Assembly: GCF_964275005.1 (NCBI RefSeq)
Contig: NC_092702.1
Location: 33,208,726-33,272,725 of the forward strand
Source of the DNA: Diadema setosum
Taxonomy: Eukaryota; Echinodermata; Echinoidea; Diadematoida; Diadematidae
Direction: 5' to 3'
DNA: 64,000 nucleotides
Part shown: positions 32,901-43,400 of the stretch, piece after piece
Layout: the number at the start of each line of letters is the position of its first letter
Numbering within the stretch: position 1 is the first letter of the stretch
The notes under the pieces: generated by a model
The model's database searches: none
Told to the model about the DNA's origin: nothing
The model's input: only the letters and a program-made list of their open reading frames with translations
Program-made: the position numbers and the translations under genes

Positions 32901-34655
32901 TCAAAACAATTCTTCAGTTTGTCTTTGATAAATATCAAATCATGCATTTTTACATTTCTTCCTTTTTTCAAAACAATATAAAAATATGTATTCCCTCCCC
33001 CCCCCAAAAAAAAAAGAGAAGCAAACAACCCCCCCCCCCCAATTTATCACAATACACAGCTAAAGTGGTATCAACTTTTATGAAGTTTTGCTCTCCTTCA
33101 TATGACATCAAATTTGTTGCAATCCAATGTCTCTATCAAATTTTATGTTTGAAATGTTAAATTCAATAAAAATGGCGGCCCTATTGGACCGCATCTGTAC
33201 TTTGGAGGTTTTTGCAACAAATCTATTGAGGTGTGCTTACGGAACATTGCTTAGTATACTTAATTATTATATGTATGATCTTGTTTATAGAGAGAGTGGA
33301 ACTCGAAAAGTAAGCACGATCTTGGATTTGACCCTCTGTGACGTCTTTGGGAACAGATGCGTGCAAATATATATTATGTAAAATTGGATTTCAAGTTTGA
33401 GACATTATAACTCCTGATCCAAATACAATACTGACCCCTAATTTTCTCCAAATATTGATTATATCATGGCAAAGATGTCAATTTCTGCATGGTTTTCATA
33501 AACATTTTTAATCTTATTTGTTTTTTACTTTTTAGAGAAATATTCATGGTGCATTCTGAAAAATGTCTCCATAAAAACCTAAGATGGTTTGAAATACCAT
33601 TAGAATATTCAGAATATATAAAAACCATATAAATAGACAGCAAAACAGACAAAATTGTATCAAAATCAAAATGATACATTTACTTTGGCGCAATACACTA
33701 TGTCAGCTCTGATGGCCTGCAATATTGAATTTTTTGAGTGATTGATCCAAATTTTGTTTTAAACTTTCTATAGCAAGGTTAGTGTTTGAAGCTTCTACCT
33801 CTATTTGAAAGATATTTTTTGCTTCATCTCATCTGCTTCAGAACAATCTACTTTGAAATAATAGCAATCAGCGTCACCTGAGCTACCACTTGGTATGAAA
33901 AGTTAGTTTGCAGGCACAAACCCTTGTTTGTCAAAGAAAAAGTCTGCGTTTGCCAAGACTACTACATGCGCCACTGGCACTGCTACAAGCGCCAGTGCCA
34001 GTGGTGCGTGTAGTAGTCTTTGCGCGCGCAGGCTTTTTTCACGACCAACAAGGTCTTGTCACAACTAAAGTGGCCATTTTTGCGTAGTGAGTTTTCAAGT
34101 TTGAGACATTATTACTCCTGAACCAAAGATGGTACTGACCCCTAATTTTCTCCAAATATTAATTATATGTCAAACAAAATTTTTGAAACGTTTCAAGATA
34201 ATCCTTCCGTCTTTCTTTGATTTAAGCTGAATCAAGCATTTTTATGATTTTCCTTTTTTCAGAAAAATATCAAAAAATGAGTGTTTTTTCCTTAAAATCT
34301 CAATCCAGTTATAACAATAACCCACAAAAATGGTATCAACTTGTAGATAATTTTATTCTCTTTCATATGACATCAAATTTGTTGAAGTTTGATGTTTCAA
34401 TCAAATTCTATCATGCAAATAACAAATTCAGTAAATATGGCGGCCATCTTGGACGCCATCTTGGATTTGGAGGCTTTCGCAACAAATTTTTTGAGGTAGA
34501 CCAGTGGAATGTAGTTTGTTACAATAAAAACTTGAAAATAAGCATGGTCTACTTAGTTTGTAGAGAGAGTGCAACTCACTCCTTAAGTAAGCGACTTTTT
34601 GGGGTTTGGCCCTCCGGTTACAAGGCGCCTTTTGCTTTTGACATCACGCTTTATA
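29990..34655. mobile_element. Large fold-back structure with about 1-kb arms
   Basis: The left arm (about 29990-31050) and right arm (about 33555-34655) are long inverted repeats, with matching phrases such as TGTTGCGAAAGCCTCCAAAT and CCATCTTGGACGCCATCTTG in opposite orientation. Each arm has a central hairpin of about 80 bp (near 30600-30690 and 33935-34045, around CACTGGCACTG). The spacer holds an older, diverged copy of right-arm sequence (about 32470-33450, same orientation) and a short MITE. Frames of about 125-170 residues in both arms encode nearly the same peptide, but it has no recognised domain and simply follows from the inverted DNA. Confidence 0.75.
31201..31374. mobile_element. 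Short MITE in the fold-back spacer
   Basis: Inverted ends TTAGGCAGGGC...CACACGAAC and, complemented, TAAGGCAGGGCTCGACACTAA; the interior repeats GGTGGCCC/TTGGCCCGA. The surrounding AGTGACCT/AGGTCACT and CATTTTCACT phrases are themselves inverted around it. Confidence 0.65.
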
Positions 34656-34906
34656 CATGTATAGTAAAACAAACATGCAGCCTTGCATTAGAATTGCAAA
34701 CAGCAGTGAGGAAGCACAGTGAAAGACTGCATGTGGATTGTGAATCACTTGAGCAGTTATAATAAAAAGCAACAGCAAACTAGTTATAAAATTTCTGAGG
34801 GTATTGTTTGTGTGTGTTTTTTGCAAGGTAGTGATTTCCATTTGCAGAGAGGTTTGGTTTATGAGCCACAGATTATTACAGTGTAGTATACAAATAGTGA
34901 ATGGTC

Positions 34907-35019
34907 ACGAGTGCGATGGTACAAGATTTTGCACGAGGTGAAAGATAGAGGCACTCTAGCTGGGTTGAATAGTACGCCTCCTCTTTCACCGAGTGCGAAA
35001 TCTTGTTCCATTGCACGAG
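34907..35019. repeat. 113-bp inverted repeat
   Basis: CACGAGTGCGATGGTACAAG...GGTGAAAGA at the left pairs with TCTTTCACCGAGTGCGAAAT...GCACGAG at the right over about 40 bp. MITE-like, non-coding. Confidence 0.65.
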
Positions 35020-35949
35020 TAAAGACCATACACTATGGCCCGAATTCACGAAGGTGGTACAAATGAAACCATGGTTTAAACCATGGACAAAAACCATGGA
35101 GCGCCAAGTGTCGCATGGAATATTTCGTTACTACGAAATCAGTCATTTCATCGATGAGATGATTATTTTGTAACGAAATGACATTTTGTAACTAAATGAA
35201 CATATCGTCAACGAAATAAATGAGACTTCAATAAAGACTTGAACTGATCTAGTGATGAACATTCTCTGAGATCATTAGGGCGCTGATTCCAAAGATGAGG
35301 TATTGAATATTGAACAGATCTTTGACCATAAGACTTAAAAGTTACTACATTTTACGGTGTTAACAATACTAATTGTTTACAATACTTGTTACAACAACTT
35401 GCAAGTTGAAATTACTTTTTTTGTCAATGAATTATGTAAATTAATTACTTTACATATTAGCAATTTGGAAGAATTCTCCGTGAAAAGAAAGAAAAGGGAA
35501 ATCCCGTAGCGTAACGGGAGGGAACAACGTGAGGGCGCCTTCAAAATGTTGACTAACTTCGCTAAATTCGAAGAAATTGGAAGACATCACGCTCTATCAG
35601 TGGTTTCTCTGTAAAATCGCGTATGGTTTCGATCTGAAGTTAACGATAATATTTTTGCACTTTCTCTGCATTATCGATTGTGTAATTGAACAAGATTAAT
35701 ACGGACGTCAGTACAACTGTTCGCAGTAACTCTGTCACACTGATGCACTGCACTGATGGGGCAACGATGAAATTGGCAATTGTATACCAAGGAGGTACAA
35801 GAGAATGGAGTCACAACCGTTTCCTTTGCTAGATGTTCGAATCCGCCGCTCAAAAATATTTGAAGCATGTGCCAAACAGGATCTGCCGCGCAGATATACA
35901 CATTGGCAAGCAAGGTTAACTAATCGTATGAACCATACGACCAAACAAT
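35020..35949. other. Intergenic, partial MITE end only
   Basis: At 35037 one end of the GGCCCGAATTCACGAAGGTG family is present with ACCATGGT palindromes, but no opposite end was found. The rest shows nothing I recognise. Confidence 0.4.
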
Positions 35950-38900
35950 CGTAACATACAACTACTATAGATCGAGTATCACTGGATGCTTAATTTTTCT
36001 ACCACTACGAGTTACAATATTTTCTTTCTTGACTAAAGTACACTCAACTTGTTCAGGCTTCTGCAAATTTGCAAAATTTGACATGATCAGCCTCACAAAT
36101 AATACTAATTTTTTAAGCTGTCCTAAATGTGAACATGAAAATAATCTGGACATGTGTACTGAGCAAGGACGTTCAACCAAATAATGATTGCTTAAATAAA
36201 ACTGTCTTTCTTTTTCAAAGAAGGGGCATACGAAAACATAGTGAAATTCATCACCTGTTTCATGTCTATCACAACAAGGGCACTGAACGTCCCTTTCATC
36301 AAATGACTGTACAAATCTTCTATTATTAACTGGCAACTGATTTGACCTACATCTAAAACGGCTCAATGAAATTCTATCCCTCTTATACTCAACTTGACTA
36401 AATACCTTTCAAACAGACTATTCGTCTTAAAAATCCTATAATTTAAACATACTCTATTTGACCAAACATTTACCATCAAATCCTGTTTAGACATTAATAT
36501 CAGCTTCAAGGTGCTCAATATCCAGCTATTACTAAATCCTTCCCCTTTTGTTAGCCATATAACACCAAGACCAGCATGGTTTAAAATTTCCTCAATATAG
36601 GATATCCACGTAAATACAAAGGTCGTGTCCTGTTGACTTATTAATCTTTGGAGTGTATAAAACCTGAATGAATAGCAGAAGAACCCTTTACGATCCTCAG
36701 CCAGAAGCTAACCATACGATATTGAACAGTATTAGCCAGTCGTGTTCTCCCGGTTTCTGCATATACCATACAATCTGGTGTAAATTTATTTACACATAAC
36801 AACGATTTCAAGAATTTCCTATGAAAAATTTCGATTTGACTCAAATCATCAAAACCACAAACTTCACACCCAATATAGTATTGGTAACACTATTACTGAT
36901 CAAACAGTTCGCATTGAATATCCACAGGAAGCTTGAGTTTCTGAACCTTTAATGACATAGAAAAAGTGCTTTCCTTGCCTATGACACCTGCTTAGAAATA
37001 GCCTTCTTAAAACTTCCATTGTAATTAAATTGAATACCTAAATAAACAAACTCATCCACTACATCAAGTTTGTCTTCACCAAAACTGAACAATGGAAAGT
37101 TACGTACTTTGCCTCTTGAAAAAATCAGGACCTTCGTTTTTGTAGTATTGACACTTAAACTCCCAATCTTTACAATGTCGATGCAATGCATTCAAAGCCA
37201 ACTGAAGCTCTTAAACTGCACTGTCGGCTAAAATAAGAGTGTCATCTGCATATAACAATGTATATAAATAATGTATAAAAAGATCCTCATTGACTTCTCT
37301 GTCTAACATATCAACACAAACGTTTTCAAACAAAAACTGCAGTCCCTTGAAACGACAACTAAAAAATTATTCAAAATCATTGAGATATATTGCAAAAAGC
37401 AGAGGCGATAAATTTTCACCCTGCCGTACACCAACATTACACTGGAAAGCCTCAGAATGTTGACCATCTACTAATACACAAGATTTGGCTTGAGCATACA
37501 TATTCTTTATAACTGTAAACACCTTACCATCCACACCAGACCTCAACATTTTATGCCAAAGTGATACCCTATCAACCATATCAAAGGCCTTCTTAAAATA
37601 AATGAATGCACAATAAATTCGTTTGCGTTTAGTTAATGTATATCAATTAAAGTTTTCAAAACAAAGGCGTGATCCATTGTAGAATATCCAGCTCGAAAGC
37701 CAGCTTGTTCTTCCCCAAGCATACCTTGATTATTAAGGTAAGTTGTTATTGTATGATTCAAAATAGAAGTGAATAACTTCCCCAAACAGCTTAAAATTGT
37801 TATTCCACGATAATTATGTGGGTCTGTATCCCTTCCCTTTTTCTTAAAAATTGGTACTATAGTACCGAGACACCAGTCTTTTGGAACTAAACAACTTTCC
37901 AAAATTATATTAAAGTAAACTGTAATACAATCTAAAACACGACTTGAACAATGTTTTAAAAATTCATTCCTATAATCAAATCAATACCGCATGCCTTATT
38001 GTTCCTTAACTTCTGAACCATCTTAATGACTTCATCAATTACAATTGGTACATTTAACTCATTATTACTTATTGATCCATCCAAATCATACTCTGGTACT
38101 GAAATCAAATTTCGAACCGAATTCAGTTTACTAAAATGACGCACGAAATCAACCAAAGGGACCTTTGCCGCACAAGAGGTCACGCTTACGGCCATTCAGT
38201 AACTTCCAATACTTCGCTACGAAGATGATCATGCAGTGATTTATCATATGCCTTCTACTTTCTTCTCAACAATTTCTTGTAACTACTAGCAACAGTCTTA
38301 ATGTCAGCCAGCATTTGCTCCTTCTCTCTCATAGGTTTCCCTTTACACTTCCGTTTAATCCTATTCTTAAAATTAAGATAATGCAATCTAGCCTGTACAC
38401 ACTCATTATCAAACCACGGCTTTTGTTCTTTGCGAGGTTTCCTAGGATTACCTATCCTACGAACATTTTCCTCACAAATACCAACTTCTTTTCCAGCATT
38501 CATGAAAATATCACCCAACAACGCACTAAAGATATCATTATGAACTTGTGTGGATGATCTTTCAACCACCTCAGTTGACTCAACAAGGCTTGAATATTTT
38601 GATCAAGCTTTAAACTAAAATCTAATGCCTTTTTACTATCCCACTTAAATGAAACATACTTGACATTCTGAAAGGTTTCATCCCTATGCTCAGACTTATT
38701 GCCCCCAGAATTATCAAAAACATTAATATTAGAAATCGTCAAATTCAACGGGCAGTGTACATCTGAAATACATTTATCAAAAACATCCACTTCAAAATGA
38801 GTAATATATTGAAATAGGCCTGCATGATAGAATGACATAATCAACCACACTTTTCCCACCATTCTTATTGTAACATGTAAAATCACCAACACCTTTATCA

Positions 38901-39436
38901 CTGCCAAATCTTCTATTCACTATACTTCAAATCAAAACTCTGGCAAATACTAATAAGTTGCCGACCATTATTATTTACAAAATTATCCATACTATGTCTT
39001 TTTGTAACATATCCTTCCTCTTGGAGTAAACTCTGTCATCTGAAGCATCATACCCACACAATTCAGTAACAGCATTATCAATTACCATAAAATCATCAAG
39101 CAGCCCTGTTCTGGAATTAAAATCCCCCACTAGACAGAATGGAACATCATAACTACTTTTCAAATATAACACATCCTGATAAAAATTATGAAAAATATAA
39201 TTTATGTGAAATACTGAACCTTCGCATGGCAAATAAACTGCTCCTAAGATAAACTCAAAACCCAAGAGGACTTGCTAAAATGAATCCACAAAATAGACTC
39301 TGATGTAGTGCCAGCTATTTTGGTTGTAGAAGAAAACAAACCTTCCTGAATGAGGACACAAATCCCGTGAAAACCACCAAGCCTTCCCGCAATATCACTT
39401 TTCAAAACATAACTTCTGTGGTCATGAGAAATGTTT
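35950..39436 (-). mobile_element. Non-LTR retrotransposon (LINE), 5'-truncated, dead
   Basis: Read on the minus strand from 39436 down, successive frames give an apurinic-type endonuclease (GGFHGICVLIQEG, LVGDFNSRTG), then reverse transcriptase (IVPIFKKKGRDTDPHNYRGI near 37840; EEQAGFRAGYSTMDHAF near 37690; VGVRQGENLSPLLFAIYLND near 37400; LLYADDTL near 37230), then a C-terminal Cys/His motif (CPCCDRHETGDEFHYVFVC near 36280). Coding is broken by many stops and frameshifts. The N-terminus of the endonuclease and any first ORF are missing, so the copy is 5'-truncated. Clade not assigned; the 3' border is approximate. Confidence 0.85.
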
Positions 39437-39461
39437 AAAAAAAAAAAAAAAAAAAAAAAAA
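39437..39461 (-). terminator. T25 run downstream of tRNA-Lys
   Basis: On the minus strand, three bases after the tRNA 3' end comes an uninterrupted run of 25 T, far more than the four needed by RNA polymerase III. The LINE body begins right after it. Part of the run may derive from the insertion event. Confidence 0.7.
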
Positions 39462-39464
39462 TTG

Positions 39465-39537
39465 CGCCCAATGTGGGGCTCGAACCCACGACCCTGGGAT
39501 TAAGAGTCCCATGCTCTACCGACTGAGCTAACCGGGC
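39465..39537 (-). tRNA. tRNA-Lys (anticodon CUU)
   Basis: A 73-base gene on the minus strand, starting GCCCGGTTAGCTCAGTCGGT and ending in ATTGGGCG. The A box TAGCTCAGTCGG and B box GGTTCGAGCCC are intact. The anticodon loop CTCTTAA sits on a five-pair stem (TGGGA/TCCCA), giving CUU for Lys codon AAG. No intron. The seven acceptor pairs all form; compared with the usual animal sequence, pair 7-66 is T-A rather than C-G, a compensatory double change that argues for a working gene rather than a decayed copy or SINE head. Confidence 0.95.
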
Positions 39538-40267
39538 TTCGCGTTGCTTATCGTAAGTTTTAATAATATATTCTAACTATAAAAATTAACTATGAAACGC
39601 CAGCTTATGAAGAAAATAATTTTATTTTTAATTTTTCTTGCATAAAATGTCCAACATCATAGATCAAATCAACTTTAGAAAATGAAATTTTGTCGTCATT
39701 CATTTCAAACAGACCATTTTAGCTCTCGTTTTGTCCAAAAATTTGCAGAAAAAAATGAGTTACCCCTTCGATATACGCTAGAAGACATCACAATCGATTG
39801 CAGCCCATAAAATGATTGTTAACAAATTTAATAGTCTTTATTAACGATACCCTATGATACCTAAGATTGAACAGGTTTGCAAAATGTCATCCTACATCTG
39901 TATGTTAGCTCTGATTGCATGTCAATTATTAATTTTCTCGCAACAAGGTGTTTATTTTAGAATACCGATTGCTATCATTGTTTTTATTTTGTTGTGGACA
40001 CCACCATCACCAATCGTTTAAAAATTCTGTGAGGTCTAGTAAGTTAAACTAACAAGGATACACACAACACGCATTTACCGACCGCAACGCTTTGTCGTAT
40101 TTCTGACTACTGCGGAAGCACGCACGCACGGAATTCGGAATTCCAAGTAACTGACATGACGTGACCAAGCGCCGTGTTAAAATGTTGTCGTCAATGACGC
40201 TATCCAACCTGTTGGTGTAGCATTCGAATGTTTTGGAGTTCAATGTCGGTATCAAGTAGGCATTGCA
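39538..40267 (+). promoter_or_regulatory. Upstream region of the catenin-like gene
   Basis: Sequence between the tRNA gene and the first coding exon. From about 40060 it becomes CG-dinucleotide-rich (ACCGACCGCAACG, GCACGCACGCACGG), in contrast to the A-T-rich DNA before it, and the CG-rich zone continues through exon 1 into intron 1. This fits a CpG-type promoter and 5' UTR. No TATA box is evident. The transcription start is not resolved. Confidence 0.5.
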
Positions 40268-40414
40268 ATGCTGAAATCAGACGTTTGGAAGGGGAAACGT
40301 GAGCGATTGAAAAAGTCGTCGTCCAGTCACTCTCGCAGGCAAAATGGAAGTTCGTTTCAGTCGGCGATTCAAACTCGTTCCATCGAACGCGTCCTTGCAC
40401 CTATTGCTGCACAG
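40268..40414 (+). CDS. Catenin-like exon 1 (start)
   Basis: Starts at ATG 40268 and ends in ACACAG before GTAAAA, phase 0. It encodes a basic, Ser-rich leader (KGKRERLKKSSSSHSRR), then IQTRSIERVLAPIAAQ, the first helix of the family (vinculin FHTRTIESILEPVAQQ). The next exon continues with VSQLIILNE (vinculin ISHLVIMHE), which confirms the join across a 5.5-kb intron. Confidence 0.88.
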
Positions 40415-43400
40415 GTAAAAATCAACGCAAACGTCGCGCTGTCGGGATCGGGCGGGGGGCGCGGGCGGGGGCGGGGGCATCAAGCCTACGTAATGGGGAA
40501 CCAGCGGTAAGTGACCAGGGATCACCTAGATATATCTAACGTTACTAGACTAGTATTTGGCTACTGATAACTGTTACTAGGGTTCTTGAACCTTGAACCT
40601 CATAACCTAGTAATCCCTTTCAGCAGTTCCTCAAGGCTCTAAACTATCCCGGGATGGTAGATTTAGAGAAGTGTCGTGCATCAGTGCAGTTTTCTGCACC
40701 TGCTCGAGAGAGTTTACCATATTGTTGCTGTGTGTGGGTTCCAGACTTCTGATGCATATTCTAGCTGGGGCCGGACAAGTGCAGTATAGCCTCTGGCCTT
40801 TACTTGGTGCATGGTGATACCGTTCTGCGGAGAAGCCCTAGTGTCTTGCTTGCTCTGTGCCTGATGTTCTGGCAATGCTTGTTCCAGCTCAAGTCATGAT
40901 GAGTGATTGTCACTCCCAGGTACTTGTATTCCTGTGCCTTGGGTATAGGGTCATTGTGGAGATGATACTGGAAAACAGAGGGATTACGTTTCCGGGTGAT
41001 AGACAGGACAGCACATTTCTTCACATTGAAGCTCATAAGCCAAGTTGAAGACCAGGTGGATAATTGCTGGAGGTCTTGTAGTATGTGATTGATGGTCTGA
41101 GTTTGCATATTATTTCTCTGCAAATGACACAATCATCAGCAAAGCGGTGGATATTTGACTGAATATTATCTTGTATGTCATTTATGAAGAGGAGAAAAAG
41201 AGTTGGTTCTAGCACTGAGCCTTGGGGCACTCTAGCCCCGGAGACCGCGCCTGGCGGCGCGGTCCTGGCGGCTTCCCCACAGTTTCGCTTATGTGAGTAA
41301 CGAATAGCTTCCCTATTGCGCTTGTGCAAGTGATTGTGAATTCTGTGAACATCGCATCGATGAGCTGCTTATAAGACATCATTTTGTGCATCACAAACAA
41401 TGAAATGCATCAAACAGTCGCCCCGATGATAGTCATTTAGGTTTCATCGACCCATGTAAATATTCCTAGTAGTTTCTGTTGAAAAATTAAGGAAATATAG
41501 CGCCGCAAAGGCACCCGTTTGTTCAACATGAAGATCTGAATGGGAGCACGGCGCAGCCGCCACACGCAGTGTGGCGGCTGTCGCAGTTAGGGGCACTCCA
41601 GACGTGACATATTTCCATGTGGACTTGAAACCATCAACAACCACAGCTTGCTCTCTGTAGTGTTGGTGAGAAATGACATAATCCAGTTTAGTGTGTCCCC
41701 CGTTATGCCATAATAGCGAAGCTTGGTACGTTACACAGAGGTTGATGGGGCACCCTATCGAAGGCCTTCTGGAAATCCAAGAAGACAGCGTCAACCTGGC
41801 TACGATTCTGCATGGTGGAGGACCAGTCATGTAGTGTAGATGTGAGCTGGGTGGTGGTGGAGAGTCCTCGGTGGAAGCCATGCTGTGCATCTGAGAGGAT
41901 GTTACAGGATGCAAGATGCTTTGAAACTTGGCTAAGGACGATGTGCTCCATTACCTTGCAACAAATGCGGGTTAATGAAAAGGGCGGTAATTTGAAGTCT
42001 CGTTCTTGTCACCAGACTTGTGTACAGGAGCTACGAGGGCCTGTCTCCATTGTGATGGAACTGTACCATCGTTGTAGCTCTGTTGGTATAGGAATGAGAG
42101 AGCTGGGGCTATTTCATGTGCAATAAGCTGCAGGAGTCTGGGTGGGATCTCGTCTGGCCCGCTGGCCTTGGAGGGGTGTAATTGCTTTAGTTGCTTCTCC
42201 TCTCCAGTCCTGTGAAAGTGCAGGTGACCTATCGATGCATAATCAGAGTGGAGATGGGTTCTGTTGAGTATTTTCACTTGAAAACATTTGATGAAAATAG
42301 TCGTTCAAAGCCTCTGCTTTTTCTGTAGCTGTGGCACACAACTTGGATGTAGTATGAAGAGATGGTATTCCAATGTGCTCAGATCAGCAGCTTTTGACGT
42401 TTGACCAAAAGGCTTTGGGGTTGTCTGCAAGACTGGTCCCGATTATGTTGTTTACATAGTCACAGTGGGCCTTGTGAATAGTTTTTGCCACTTGATTTCT
42501 AAACTCTCGAAACTTCCCCCATGTGGCTGTACAATTCTGACGAAGGGCACTCTTGAAGAGGCGGTCCCTCTTTCTCATCTGCCGTTTAATTGCTGGGGTG
42601 ATCCACGGTAGATGTCGCTTACCTTTGGTCATCTTTGATGGTACGAGTTCCGTCAGACATCTCGTCAGGAAGTTTGACACGATCGTCCAGTTTGTTTCCA
42701 CATCTCTCTTTTCAGGGTCAGACTGAAGGAAGTGAGTTGAGAATTCTGCAGCAGCTTGCTTGAGCTCATCGAGGTCATCCGTGTTAAAAAGGTGGATTTT
42801 TCTCGGAGGTTTTGGTTGGTACGTTGGCCTAGATGAGATGTGGAATGTCAGGATGTGATGGTCTGAGATGCCAGGGTGTACTTTTAACATCATCAACAAG
42901 AGCAGGGTTAGATGTGACTATCAGATCGAGGGTGTTCCCTGAAGAAGGGCAAGTAACTTCTTTCACCATCTGAAACAAGGAATTGCTCAACAGTACATCC
43001 AATGACTTCTGATGCGTGGCAGCAGTAGTAGGATTGGTTGTAGTCTGCGTGTCCCAGTTAATGTCTGGATGGTTGAAATCCCCAGTTATGATGATATTTG
43101 GGTGTTTACGAAAACTGCTCATCAATAAAGACAGGGACTCAGCGAGGCCATCAACACTAGCCTGACAATTGTTTGGTGGGCAGTAATAGCAACCAAAAAT
43201 GAATGGTTTTGAATCTTCCATCTCTATAGAACACCACTGGGATTCACAAGTAGTAGTAAATTGAGGACACGTACTGGCTGTAATTGAGTTTTTGATAGCA
43301 ATGAAAACACCACCACCATGCTGGTTTCTGTCCTTTCGGAAAACTACTTATTCATCAGGGAAGATTAAGTAAGAAGAAATATCTTCATTAATCTTAGATT

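Noticed and set aside
30001-34762. Two similar frames (about 127 and 172 codons) at the outer ends of the fold-back structure, as a possible gene pair
   Set aside because: They are the same DNA in inverted copies, have no recognised domain and no exon borders; the older third copy does not keep the frame.
35830-35860. B-box-like GGATTCGAAC on the minus strand as a tRNA or SINE
   Set aside because: No matching A box or cloverleaf at the right distance.
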